64,000 bases of DNA from Periconia sp. R9002 (lineage: Eukaryota > Ascomycota > Dothideomycetes > Pleosporales > Periconiaceae): assembly GCA_023627715.1 (NCBI GenBank), contig JAMAHW010000004.1, forward strand, positions 372,001-436,000, given 5' to 3'. Position numbers and translations under genes: made by a program. A model generated the notes under the pieces. The model did no database searches. It saw nothing but the letters and a program-made list of their open reading frames with translations, and was not told where the DNA came from. This document shows positions 1 to 11,113 of the stretch, piece by piece. Within the stretch, counting starts at the first letter, position 1. Each line of letters opens with the position of its first letter.

Positions 1-692
1 GTGTTCAATGTTACCTTCAATGTTTGAATTCCTAGTTCGAATTGTTGCGAAACAATCGAGCAATAAGCACGGGTCAATACCATGATGTATGATCGTAGAT
101 GGGTAATTTCATCCGTGTTGAAGCTGCTGCGGCTTGATGAAGGCGGAGCCTGGCCGAATGTGTTGCTTCCCTTCGTCCAATGCACAAACATTTGGTACAG
201 TCGTTTACCGTTTACAAATTTCTTTCATCTTATAATAAATCAAACATAATGTTCGTGTATTTACATAGTTAGCTCACTTTAGGTAGACCAGTCCTCATCA
301 AACCATTCTTCTGATCACCACCGTCTACTTCAACAGAATGGGGTATTTGGAGGTATTCACATATTAAAATCTTTCCTTAAAGCTTTACGAGAATGGAAAA
401 AAAGTTCGAACACGTCGCTATGAAGAACAAAACCTAGAATGACCAACACATTCCGATGACCAGCAATGAATGCAATCTAGCCGGTCCAGACCCGTCTCTG
501 AACCGTCCCAGTGTGGAAAAAAAAGATACATCCCAGGAATACTGATTACAAAATAAAAATGATGACGCCGTAATCGCCAGGTCCAAACGGAAGGGGAATA
601 CCAAGGAGCAAAACCGAATGCTTTTACGTAGTCTTGTCTTTGTTGTTGTTGATGTTTCTGTAGAAGTGCGGGTTAGCATTGGGCAATGCATT
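1..692. other. gene-free left edge
   Basis: AT-rich stretch without a convincing coding region. It lies downstream of the minus-strand syntaxin gene and probably holds its 3' untranslated region at the right side. Short open frames here overlap the syntaxin 3' end and have no recognisable content. Confidence 0.5.
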
Positions 693-1797
693 TTACTTTG
701 ATTGGCTATCAAAAGACATGTCAGCACGTTGACCGAAGGTCGTTGTTTGACGAATGAGGCGGAGTGGAAGCAAATGGTGGTGAATGCAAATGGCAGGCAA
801 ATGACAGCGTAGAAGCAAAACGTGATAGGTGGTGTTTACCTGGTGACGACGACCGCGACGACGATGGCGATGATGGCGATGATGATGACGACAATGAGGG
901 CGCACCACCACTTCTTGCGGCGAGCACTGCGTGCCTTTTCGATGGCTCCTCCGATCTCGGTGTTGGCTTGAACGACGTTCTCGTGAATTTCCTCGCCCTT
1001 TTGCTCAATGTTCTCGACGAGAGGCTCCTGCTGCATGACAAGCTGATCGAGGTCCTGGAACAGTTGTGCCAGTTCCACCATCTGCTGCTCAATCTTCTGG
1101 ATAGCTTCGTGTCGTTCCTTGACATTGCGAAGGGTGGACGATGCTTGACCACGACGGTCTGAGCTGAGAAGCTACGAAGTAGAATTAGTATTTTCACGTG
1201 TAAAGAGGGGAGCATATGTCTTACAGCTTGTTGGAAAATGGGGGCTGCGGGATCCTCGACGGCTTGCCTGACTTCCTCCTCGGAGGCATCTGGGCGGACG
1301 ATACGGTATTGCCTCTCGGCGGCAGCCTGCGAGTCTCGTCTGAATTCGGATTCAAGGTTCTGATACCTGTTGATGGTGGCCTTCAACCTGCGATCGACCT
1401 TCCCAACCTGCGGGGCGTTGCGCGGGTTGCCAGACTCGGGTCTGGACTTCACACGCTTGACGCGCTGGACAAGCTCGCGGTATTCCGCCATGATCTCAGA
1501 GCTGAGGTTTTCGATTTCGCGCGAGGGCATGTCTGGGCGGGCGAGGACCTGCTTGAAAGTGCGCTCGAGGTGGTCGAGTTGGCCATCGAGGTCATCTAGG
1601 TCGCGGTCGATGTTACGGCAATCGTTGAGGATGGCATTGGGGTCTGCGACGCGGCCCATTTCGATGGGGGTTTGGGTTTGGGCTGTGATGGATTAGCAGT
1701 TGCACGTGTGTGAAGGTTAGAAGTCGAGATACATACGTTGGTGGGGATCGTAAGCGGGCATTTGCTGCCAGCCATTGTTGTTGTACTGTGAAGCCAT
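693..1797 (-). CDS. SSO1: Syntaxin / plasma-membrane t-SNARE (Sso1-like)
   Basis: Qa-SNARE expected to act in exocytic vesicle fusion at the plasma membrane. The start is the ATG at 1797. Exons are 1797-1737, 1682-1225 and 1171 onward; introns of 54 and 53 nt have GT...AG ends. Read to the first stop (836) the product is 284 residues. It has an N-terminal Habc-like helical region (DLDDLDGQLDHLERTFKQ), a SNARE motif with the central LFQDLDQ glutamine, and a single C-terminal membrane anchor rich in Val and Ile preceded by RRKKWW. Family identity rests on this architecture and the SNARE sequence. A donor (GTAAAC) overlaps the last codon, and an acceptor with a CTGAC branch site lies at 706-707; splicing there would end the protein with SQSK at 693. 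The 3' limit is therefore uncertain. A pyrimidine tract on the coding strand sits upstream. Confidence 0.9.
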
Positions 1798-2042
1798 GGT
1801 GTTAGTGGATTAATGCTACGGTTGTCAAGGGGAGGTGTGTAGATAGATTAGATGGTCGGGCTGTCCAGCAGTGAAGAGGAGAGAAGAGAAGCAAGCACGC
1901 AGAGTTGCCTGGTGTGAGAAATGGCATGCCGGGGAGAAAGAATGCTTACACTCATGGTGAAACTGGATCGGTATGGCGTGCGGGTCTACAGCAATTGGAG
2001 AAGGGCTGAAACAAGTAGGCGGCTAGTGTTGGTTGAGATGGT

Positions 2043-2072
2043 AAGGGAGGGAGAGAGAGGGAGAGGGAGAGG
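2043..2072 (-). promoter_or_regulatory. pyrimidine tract upstream of SSO1
   Basis: The plus strand shows a run of GGGA/GAGA units, which is a CT tract on the SSO1 coding strand about 250 bp upstream of its ATG. CT tracts near the transcription start are common in strongly expressed filamentous-fungal genes. The functional role here is inferred. Confidence 0.35.
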
Positions 2073-2268
2073 TGGTGTCGCGGGCGCGTCAAACGGGGGA
2101 GGGAGAGTCAATGCAAAGGAGGCGGACGGGGTCAATTAAAAGGGCAAGGGCAGGGGAAAGAGAAAGAGATTGGAACCATATCCGTCTGGTCTGGCTGTCT
2201 GGGGGCTGTGAAGCTGAGGTCCGCGCACCTTTTTGGCTCCCCTTAGCCGACTCGTCGCCCCCAGCCTT

Positions 2269-2290
2269 GCCAGTGCCAGTGCCAGTGCCA
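2269..2290. repeat. GCCAGT hexanucleotide microsatellite
   Basis: Three full tandem copies of GCCAGT plus GCCA in the non-coding region between SSO1 and NPT1. Likely polymorphic; no function is suggested. Confidence 0.7.
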
Positions 2291-2752
2291 TTGATCGCCT
2301 TTTGCCACAAGTGACAAGTTTGGACCCTCTCCTCTCCACTCCACTCCACCCTGCATGCAAGAAACCTATTTTTGTGATCTCGTTCCTTCTTACCGCTCGA
2401 CTACTACAACGGTTCCTGTGTGGCTCATGGATTGATACGTACGTACATACGCACACGTCAGAATCATCACCAATTAGTGGATATTGATGGCGATGCTGCG
2501 GTGAGAAAGCATTCTGGTCATCAATCTCATCCCATGCTGCTACGGCCGAAAGCGCTTACTACTCCCCATGCCAACACGGACATTTGCAAAGTCAGCAGCC
2601 AAGTCTCCCATGCACAACGACTCTGAATCTCCTAGTCAACGTTGTTTTTTCCAACGGGCCGTTGCCATGATGGCTCCTCTACATGGTCTCCCTTTTGTTA
2701 TCGTACATTGCAAAACTACCATAATACCCCACCCAATCTAGATTCACCTACC

Positions 2753-4391
2753 TCACGCTGCACCTGTCTGGTCCGCTGTCCCCCATCTCGTGCTTTCGTT
2801 GCCCCCTTCCCACGTCTTCTCCTTGTACCCCAGCACCCGCTTGACCTCCTCCACCGTCGCCTTGTCTCCAGTGTTCTTCCCAATGTTGTCCGATATCTTG
2901 ACCGCCGGCCGCCCTGATGCCGTCGCAATCTTGATCACAATGTTCAATGGCGTTGACTTCTTCCCCGTGCTGGTCGAAACAAAATCATCTAGGTACCCTC
3001 GGTCAGTATCTTCCTCCGCCATTCATGCAGCAATGGGGTACCCACTCGTCAAGAACGTGCCCACGCCAAAAGTCGGCTGGAATCCTTCCTTTTCTGCTGC
3101 TGCCTTGTACTTGAGACAAAGATCAATGTTCAGCGAGTCGGAAAACACAATCGTCTTCTTGTCTTTAATCCCCTGTTCATCGTAAAATCGGCGCATCATT
3201 TTGATGAAATCAAGGGGATCTCCAGAATCCTGACGAACGCCTGTAAACACCTGGGCGTAAGTCCTTTGTGGCTGGTTGACTCCATCAATCCCCGCCTGGA
3301 TGGGTGCTTTGGCCGAAGCCAACGACTGCACATCATCTGTATTGGTCCCGGATATCGCAGAAGCAAGCGTCGTCGCACCTCCTGGAACCGCCGTCGTGAT
3401 GGCAGGTACGGGCTGCTTGAAGTTCTCCAGGAAGATGGGGGTGCCGAAGGTGTCGGTAAGAGCCACAGCCAAGACACCTTCACCAAAAGTCGAGGTCCAG
3501 TATCGCAATGCAGTTTCGTTCGCGTTCTTATAGTCGCCTGTTATGGCCGCCACGCCCATGAACCACTCATGGGCCACAGTGCCAATGGGCAGCAGTCCAT
3601 GTTTCATGGCGAAATGGACGTTGCTGGTTCCAGCGAGTTTTCCAGTCCATCCCTTTTCGGTGGCTTCCGCTTGTGCGCGCCGCAAGCCCTGAAGAACCAG
3701 GTCTTGTGTGTGGTAGTCTCGCCGTCTCCGGGTTCCGAACTCGGAAAAGATGCAACCTTCCTCTTGCAGCTTCAAGCCCTTTTGATATGCCTTCTCAACC
3801 TGCCCTGTGTAATCCCAGTCCTTGTCGCAGAATTTGAAGTAGGCTTCGCTGATGAGCGCCAATAGCGGAATCTCGTATAGTATCGTGTCCAGCCATAGGC
3901 CTTCGGTGTGAATGCGAAAATCACCCAGATCGGTCTCAGAGCCAGTATCTTCCGTTGGCTCGAAGACGAGCTTCAATTGCTTTGATGGGTGAAGGCGGAA
4001 TTGAGAGAGGAAGTTGAGGTATTGATCGTTGAGATACGGGCAAGATTTTCTCAAGAATTGATACTCGTCATCGGACAGGGAAACGTCCTCGAGCTCTGGG
4101 CGGTATCAGCAGTGAATGGAGGTGGATGTTTGTCTGTTGCGCTCACTGTTGACCTGAGTTTGAAGCCAGCGGAAAGCTGCGCGACTGAGTTTCTTTTCGG
4201 GGGTGCGATTGGTGAAGCTGTATGTGACAGGGACATTAGGGAAGTATTTCAGGATGCAGCATTGCATGGACAGTTTGTAGAGATCACTGGTGGTTGTCAG
4301 CAAGCGCATATGGCGTGGTAACGAAGACCACGCACGTATCCAGCAGAGATACAATGCCCTCGGGCAAGGTCTTGGGGTTGTCGGCGGCCAT
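2753..4391 (-). CDS. NPT1: Nicotinate phosphoribosyltransferase
   Basis: Preiss-Handler NAD salvage enzyme that joins nicotinate to PRPP, with ATP, to give nicotinate mononucleotide. Exons 4391-4336, 4286-4147, 4095-3046 and 2988-2753 sum to 1482 nt (493 residues). All three introns (49, 51 and 57 nt) have GT...AG ends, and the first restores LLDTDLYKL across the junction. Recognisable family blocks are DLYKLSMQ near residue 20, VTYSFTNRT, FSEFGTRRRR, PIGTVAHEWFMG with the conserved active-site His at about residue 241, TGVRQDSGDP (PRPP-binding region) and FGVGTFLTNDF. The last block is completed only by the third splice. Length fits the eukaryotic family. The start ATG lies 426 bp from the divergent start of the cytochrome-b5-domain gene, so they may share a promoter. 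Confidence 0.95.
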
Positions 4392-4817
4392 TTTGGTTCG
4401 AGATATGATGAGCGGAAGAAGAACGAGAGCTGTTTGGCAATTGATGATGAATGGAGGGGTGGTGGGGTCCGACTCGACTTAGTCAAGCTGGAGCGCGGGT
4501 TTCGCGGAGTTTGTCACATTGGAACCCACCGTGTATATGTAGGTATTGGTGACCAAAACATGTGACTCGAAATTCTAGAAGAACGATATCTGGACCAAGT
4601 ATCCGCGGCCGGTGAAGAAAACGCGTCATTTTGATCTTCTAGCACAGAGGTAGGTACATGCATGTGTACATTGATGTGTAGGCACATTGTAATGCCGTAT
4701 CGATAAGCGGTCCGATCTACTGGACCCTGGCGGCTGCGATTATTCATCTTCTTCGCCGCACATGTGCTTGCACGTCAACATACCTTCTTGTACACCTCGC
4801 CAGCCGCGTTCAGAGAC
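4392..4817. promoter_or_regulatory. divergent promoter NPT1 / b5-domain gene
   Basis: A 426 bp spacer between two head-to-head genes, so it must hold both promoters. No canonical TATA box was found. Start-site positions cannot be fixed from sequence alone. Confidence 0.5.
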
Positions 4818-5822
4818 ATGCTCGTTGCTGCTTCTCTGATTGTCATTTCGCTGTCTTTGCTGGTCTACCACTATCCACCTTCCACATGGAGCCTCTCTGC
4901 CCCTCCAGTGAAACACGCGCCTGACTCTCGCTCTGCCCGCGCCCCCACCCAAGATGAACCGGCCGAAGAACCTCAGACAGCTCTACTCAGCAAACCTGAC
5001 GACGAAGATGCATCGCCTTCGTCGACGCCCAAGGCCGCTCTAAGCCGTGTCGCCGATGACCCTACTATACCCACCTTCACCCTCAACGAACACGAGAGCG
5101 AAACCGACCAGGAACAGAGCAAGGAGGACAAGGACGATGAAGATGAATATGATGAGGAGGACAACCTCCCTCCACCCTCGTTCCCAGCCATGAACTCAGC
5201 TCAGCGGGCATCTGCCACACCCTCTATCGGCCTCATGGCTCCTCCATCGAAACCTGCATCCATGGCACCACCTCCCAAACCCAGTCCCTCCCTCATGGCC
5301 CCACCGCCCCGAATCAACCCGTCGAACCTGCGCGCTCTCCCCACGATGCCCTCCCAATCTATGCGCGTCCCCACAAACGGCCCACTCCCGAATCGAGGAC
5401 CCGTTCCAAATAGAGGCCTAGCGCCTACAGTCAAAACACCAAATGCGCGAGGGAAGGTGCTACTTTCACCTGGACACTCGCCGCTCGATTGGGCCAACTT
5501 GCAGCGCTCGGGGAATAACCTGGCTGGCGTCACTTCGCTCCTCCGAGTGACACCGTCGATGCTCAAGGAGATGAACGGTCGGAAAGGGAAGCCTGCCTGG
5601 TCGACTTATCAAGGCAAGGTATATAACATTACGCCGTATCTTCCGTTCCATCCTGGAGGTGAGGGAGAGTTGAAACGAGCTTCTGGAAAAGACGGCGGGA
5701 AGCTGTTCATGGAAGTGCATCCGTGGGTCAACTGGGACAACATGCTCGGGGAGTGTTTGGTTGGCATCATGGTTGCAGAAGGACAGGCGCCTGTCGTTAG
5801 CAGTTTGGAGGATATGGATTGA
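4818..5822 (+). CDS. IRC21: Cytochrome b5-domain membrane-anchored protein, Irc21-like
   Basis: The first in-frame ATG is at 4818 (334 residues); the upstream extension has only a GTG. An N-terminal hydrophobic segment (about residues 1-18, LVAASLIVISLSLLVY) looks like a signal anchor. A long low-complexity region follows: an acidic DEDEYDEEDN stretch, then Pro-rich repeats of the APPxKP type. The last 90 residues form a cytochrome b5-like heme domain with FHPGGEGEL, which carries the first axial His, and a second candidate axial His in VHPWVNWD. This layout matches the yeast Irc21 / human CYB5R4-like b5 subfamily, but without a reductase module. The redox partner is unknown. It is transcribed away from NPT1 and converges with the MARVEL-like gene. 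Confidence 0.8.
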   Translation: MLVAASLIVISLSLLVYHYPPSTWSLSAPPVKHAPDSRSARAPTQDEPAEEPQTALLSKPDDEDASPSSTPKAALSRVADDPTIPTFTLNEHESETDQEQSKEDKDDEDEYDEEDNLPPPSFPAMNSAQRASATPSIGLMAPPSKPASMAPPPKPSPSLMAPPPRINPSNLRALPTMPSQSMRVPTNGPLPNRGPVPNRGLAPTVKTPNARGKVLLSPGHSPLDWANLQRSGNNLAGVTSLLRVTPSMLKEMNGRKGKPAWSTYQGKVYNITPYLPFHPGGEGELKRASGKDGGKLFMEVHPWVNWDNMLGECLVGIMVAEGQAPVVSSLEDMD

Positions 5823-6131
5823 CGTTGTGATACCCCCATAGACAAGACAATAGAATATACTTCATTTTCATATATACAGACAGATCCATGTCGAAGAGGT
5901 GGCGATCGGTTCGCAGTGCAAAACCCAATGATAAATTAGAATCTCGTTTGGATTATTCACAGGGTATCCATAAAACCTTCAAACTAGACTATCCCAATTT
6001 CAAATCGTCGGCCGAGCTGGCAGAACCCCAATTACAATACTCAAAAAACAAAGCACGTAGTGAATTCACGCGCGAGACGCACGGGAACCCCCAGATCGAC
6101 TAGGTCCACCCAGCCCCTCGCAAGCACTTCC
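5823..6131. other. convergent 3' intergenic spacer
   Basis: About 309 bp between two converging stop codons. AT-rich, consistent with two 3' untranslated regions. No gene seen. Confidence 0.5.
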
Positions 6132-7247
6132 CTATTTGGAATTGGAAAGCTCCGGCAGATCATGATGGTTATGATGCTGCTGTGGCGGAGTCGACAGCTC
6201 AGACACGTTATGAGGATAAACAACATCGCCAGCGCCGGTGTGTTGAGGAGAGCTCAACTCTGAGGCATTCGGGTTGAGTGGTGCTCCTCCTTGCCCGACC
6301 TGCGACACGGGGCTCACAGTGTCCTGGCGAGGAACTGGATCTTGTGGGTATGGTGTTGTGAACTGCTGCTGCTGCTGTGGATATTGTTGAGGGTATGCCG
6401 GCTGAGCATACTGGGTTTGCGGTGTAGGCGGGTACGTTGCGTTGGGCTGGGGAGCAGGCTGATGGTTGTACTTTTCCATGGGGATACCCGCGCCAGTGTT
6501 GTCGTTGGCAGGTGCGTATTGTGGTGGTGGAGGTTGAGTAGCTGTCGTCGTCGTTGTGGTGGTGGAACGGTGCTTGTTGAAGTGGATGAAGAGAATGACT
6601 GCTGAAAGAGCCCAGGTAACACTGTGAATTCACGGTCAGCTCCATCGTCCAAACACTCGTCACACACGGTTTCAAAGATTCAAGTCTAAGAAAGAACTCA
6701 CAGCTGAACAGCGGCAAACACAGCACCCGCCGCAAGAGCACCGTAATATGCTCCAACCGTCGTATCTCTCTTCTCCAAAGCACTTCTTGCCTCCAATCCT
6801 CGCTTGTAGTAACAGCTCGAAGTATACCCGTAAAAGTACGAGTAGGAGTAAGAGCAGGAAGGACTGGACCATATCCTAGCCAAGTTGGCAACGAGGCCAA
6901 GATCCACGATCCAGAAGATGAGCATCCAGATGTGAAAAGCCAGGGCGACTACGCCTTGGTACAGCTTGTGAAGGACGAGTTGGCTGGCTGTGAGGTATAT
7001 GGTAACGCCCAGCGTGCAAAGAGCCTATGTCGTTTAGATCAGTATATGTACGAATTCATGGTGAAGGAAGTGTTTGGCATACCACGACGATGCTGAAGAT
7101 CAACGCATTGTAGGGGACATATGAAACCCCATATGCCGATAAGCCTAGGACGATGATGGCAAAGACGAACTGGACGGCATGAAGGGCGAGGGTCCAGCGA
7201 GGAACGCGGACGACGTTTGGTGGTGGTTCTGAATTGAAGTTGACCAT
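6132..7247 (-). CDS. MARVEL-like four-helix membrane protein
   Basis: Exons 7247-7083, 7024-6702 and 6621-6132 sum to 978 nt (325 residues). The two introns (58 and 80 nt) end in TAG and CAG. Four hydrophobic helices are visible at about residues 19-41, 46-67, 79-103 and 142-172, with short loops, a layout typical of fungal MARVEL-domain proteins. A Tyr/Ser-rich loop with several cysteines (SCSYSYSYFYGYTSSCYY) sits between helices 3 and 4. The C-terminal 150 residues are predicted cytosolic and disordered: a Thr run, Pro/Gln/Tyr-rich sequence with a QQQQQ run, then a His-rich end. The fourth helix is completed only across the second splice (AAVQL-VTWALS). The MARVEL assignment is by topology rather than a diagnostic motif. 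Likely at the plasma membrane; role unknown. Confidence 0.75.
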
Positions 7248-8745
7248 TTCTGCTCTTTCCCCGTACCAATACTTCCTCTGATGTATTCCTTAGGTTTTCT
7301 TCTCCCTGGCTAGCCTTACTATCCGATTATCCGACAATAAACTATCGAATCGGAAAAGAAGGAGAAAAGAGGAGCAAGAGGTACCACGAAGCTGAACAAA
7401 GCAACAAGCCAGCTGAAAGGCACAATATATGTCTGGAATCCGAAAATACGAACTTCTCCTGTGGTACGGAGGGTCTGCGTCTTGCTTATAAAAAGGAAAA
7501 CGGCAACGCCCAGCGCTTCCCTTTTCCTCAACCCGCAATGCGGTTCTCCAAACTGTCATGGCACCAACCACCGGTCAGGCCTGTTTGGGAAACCATCGCC
7601 CAACGCAGTCTGTTCAAGGCTCGGATTCCCATAGCCCATCGGCCCCCAAAGGGACTAATTCGAACAACCCAAGACACCGAAGAAAAAGAGGTGGACAAGG
7701 AGGATGAGGCTTCGTATTGTCAGCCACTCACGAGCCGGCACGCCTCGTGTTGTCTCCAGAAGGTCGCTACACCCAGTGCGCACGAGTCGACTTCACTGGT
7801 CGTCTTGAGTCGTCGTCACTTGGGGGGGCCCACCCAAAGCCACAGCCTTTAGCGAGAAGTCCGTTGTAGCGCGCTTCGACACGTCGATATAAAAAGGTGC
7901 TTGTGGAGACGGGTAGGTTCGGGGAATTCTTCTTGGCCTGCCGCTTGTCTGCGGGTGATACGAAAGGCGCGTGGAGTCTTTTGCTCGTCTTTGCAGGTCG
8001 TGGGCCGCTTTGGGTGTGGTTTGTGGCGCACCGCATCCCAAGGTTGGCACTGAGCCTGGGTTTGAGGGCGCTGAGGGAATTGCACATATATTTCACTGTC
8101 GCACATGGCACAAAAGGTCTCGGACTGTGAATATTGATGCATTGGAAACGATGAAGAGAATCTTACCGGCGCGTATTCACGTGTGGTTTGGTGGAATCGC
8201 CGTCTCTTCTTGCATTTTCAGCCACTGCCAAAGTCGCGTCCTTTGAAATATTTCCACATCCTACAACATCTGAACTTATAGAGATTTTTTTGCTATCAAA
8301 GGCCTCGTAATCGTTTACACAAAAAAACAACAACATATGAACGAGTTTTTACTTACAAAGAGACATAAGCTATATACATAGCTAACACGTGCCAGGCAGT
8401 CAACTCCAAAATCACGCCCTTCTGTTAGGTCTTGCATGTGCTAGCCAGCCTGATCAGAAAGCATTATGCTCCAAAAATAGTACAACCACGGAAAACGCCA
8501 ACCGAGACGCATCACAAACACATCGTATTCTGCTCCCACCTTTACCGCTTTTGCGGTATGCTAACTTCCTTCTTCATCTTATTCCCGTATCGGGCCAAAA
8601 GAATCAGTTTATGCGTATTGGCTACTTTGTGTCTGCAAAAGACCATATTTGTGTAAAAAGAATTGTTTCTCAAGATAATCGTGTCATCATCCAAAGAGCA
8701 CATGCGTGTTCTTTCCCACTTATTACATACAATTACGGTGACCAA
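7248..8745. other. gene-free spacer upstream of MARVEL-like gene
   Basis: About 1.5 kb between the start of the MARVEL-like gene and the 3' end of the S41 peptidase gene. It should contain the former's promoter. Open frames here (such as 7538-7852 and 7897-8130) overlap each other on both strands and show no domain or codon pattern, so no gene is called. Confidence 0.5.
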
Positions 8746-11113
8746 TCAAGGCCACATCATGCCGCGCCTGTCGAGATCCAATCCCTTCAAATCGGTAAAC
8801 ACATCCAGCGGGTATTGCTCAGGAGACAGATCCCTCCTCCACTGGTGTACGCTTCTGCTGTACACCTTATCTTGAATCGACATCTCTCTCTTCACGCTCC
8901 TCTTTCCGTAGCCTCCCACGCTTCCTGCAACACAACGACTCTTACCGCCCCACGCCGAGTCAACCGCTGCCTTCCAGATGGCTGTTGCATCCACAGTCAT
9001 CTCCTTGGTGTACAAAATGCGGCAATCCGCGGGCTCGTATATGACTTGAAGGGGTGTCTGCGTTTCGTCACCGTCACGGATCCCATCTCGGAAGTTGACG
9101 TTTAGACTGGTTCCAGCAGCCGCACGACCAAAGGGGGTGTTATCCCAGTACGAACCAAGCTCCGTTGCGTTGAGCTTAGTGGCCTCTTCGCGGCTGTTCG
9201 TCAGCTCTTCAATAGCGTATTGCGCGAGGAACTGGATATAGCTCCAAGGGTAATTGTTGGTTCCTTTGACCCCACCGATGGCTTGAGTGATGCCCTCTTT
9301 GGCGCGACCGCCCAAAGAAATGTACTTAACGCCGGCGCGCTGGCGCATCAGCTCCGAGAAAATGGTGCAAGTTGATGCGCAGTAACCGTCAGTCACGACG
9401 ACAATGTCTTCGGCGGCGAAGGGCTGGGTACCGTTCGTGAGGTTGCCAAATCCGTGGATGTAGATGCCGCCGGAATTGAAGGGGGTGAGAACATCAGAGA
9501 GGTTCCATCGAAAGAGGTTAGAAAACTTGTCGCCCTTTTGTTCCACACCTGGACCAAATTTGGCGGGCCAGTTAGGGAAGTTCTTCTCGTTGACGTCGAT
9601 GTCGGTTTGGTAGTTGAAGAGCGAGCTCACAATGTTGCCTTCCAATTCGTACAGAGTTTCGTTCTGGTCTTCAGTTACATATACTCGAGGTAGGCCCTCA
9701 GCGGCACGGGAATAATACTGTCCCAAGAGATCGGTGCTTTCAAAGGCACGGAAGCGATCCGCCGCTGCGTGGGAGATACCGTCTGGAAAAAGCTGTTTGT
9801 AAAGATCGTATCCCTGCAAAATGGTTCCGCCTCCATTCGCGGACAGATCAATGACAAGTTTCTTCTTACCGGCTGCCTTGGCTGCTGCAAGGAACTTTTC
9901 GCCGGTCTGCTGAAACGGTATCTCGGCCGAGTCGAGTGAAACGAAAGAAGGAACTGAAAGAACAGCAATATCCGAGTATTCGTCCTCGAGGTAGTAACCG
10001 CCAATTAAATTGTTGGCTTCCCTGTATACCGGAGGAGGATACCCGGGAGCAGGGAGTGAGGTGGCGGTTGCACTTGGTGTGGGTGTAGGTGTTGTGGAGT
10101 TTTGAGCGCTGCTAGCAACGGTCGATGTGCCATGGGGAGTGAGGTAGTTATCGTAGAGACTCTCACCATCCGTCACACCAGTAAAGGAAATTAGAACCTT
10201 GGCGTAGTTCTCATATTCTGCAGATGTCCCGTTCTCGAACTCAAGAGCAGTCTTGGCTCCTGGGTAAGGCCACCGGCCACGACCACTGCCAGCGAAGGTC
10301 CCTATTCCGGATCCCACGGGGCCCAACGACACAGTGGCAAGCTCGTAAAACACGTTATTGTACAAAGCATCGCGATCTTGGAGCGAACCCAATTGAGCCC
10401 ACTTCTCCAGGTAGTCGGTTGCTTTTTCGCCGTTGATCTTAGCGATCGCGGAAGGTTTAAAAGACGAGTTGCCAAAGGATTCCGTAAGAATGTCGGAGTA
10501 GACGTAGGGCTTGGGCAATTCTTTGCCATCCGACGAAACTGATACAAGAGGGATTGTCCGCGCCCAATTGAAGATGCCTCCCACGGAATCAGGGACATAG
10601 ACGAAGTGCCCATCGTGGGTGCTTTGAGAAAGAGAATAAAGATCATATCCGAACTTTGGAACATCTCAGCACTACTCCCAATGCGTACCGCGAAGGAAAA
10701 AGGGTAGTGAAATTGCTTACGGCGAATTCATTTGTGTATTCTCCACTCTCCACATTGGCTTTGATTTTCTCCAATTTACCCCAAATATCAACCGGGCCCT
10801 GGACCTTCTCGGCATACTCGGCGGGTGGATCCTTGAGCCAGACTGTATTCGATTGCCACTTGAAGTACGGCGCGATAGTATCGAGCAGTTTCAAAGCGGC
10901 ATCCTTCTTGAAGGGCGTACTAGTAATACAGTCGTAGGCCAGTGCCGCAGGTACCGTCGGTGTAGGAACGCCAGCTTGTGCTTTAACCGCAGAGCTCACC
11001 TGAGCACAAGCAGTCGCATTCTGCCTTCGGTAGGACTTTTGGTGTTGCAGAGGCGAGGCAACCGCGACCGTAGAAGCCAATGAGGCGGCTACAAGGGTAC
11101 GGGAAAGGACCAT
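8746..11113 (-). CDS. Secreted S41-family (CPAF-like) serine peptidase
   Basis: Exons 11113-10721 and 10653-8746 encode 766 residues. The 67-nt intron starts GTAAGC and has a GCTGAG branch-like site. The first 19 residues form a signal peptide (SRTLVAASLASTVAVAS). Residues 130-165 carry FGYDLYSLSQSTHDGHFVY, whose HDGH resembles the catalytic-His block of CPAF/S41 proteins. A Thr/Pro/Ser linker follows at about 310-335. The tail-protease fold is suggested by LVIDLSANGGGT and by TDGYCASTCTIFSELM, with the probable nucleophile Ser near residue 558. Fungal homologues of this size are annotated as peptidase S41 family proteins; substrates are unknown. The enzyme is probably extracellular. It is the first of three successive secreted-enzyme genes on this strand. 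Confidence 0.85.

Larger units (their letters stand above)
1798..2752. promoter_or_regulatory. SSO1 upstream region
   Basis: Non-coding stretch between the SSO1 start and the 3' end of NPT1. It probably holds the SSO1 promoter and leader. A possible leader intron donor (ATGAGT followed by GTAAGC, on the minus strand near 1950) could give a spliced leader with a short upstream open frame. No TATA box was assigned. Confidence 0.45.

Noticed and set aside
3266..3865. 199-codon plus-strand open frame
   Set aside because: Lies wholly antisense to the conserved NPT1 exon 3.
8389..9105. 238-codon plus-strand open frame
   Set aside because: Antisense to the S41 peptidase 3' end and its flank; no domain and low-information composition.
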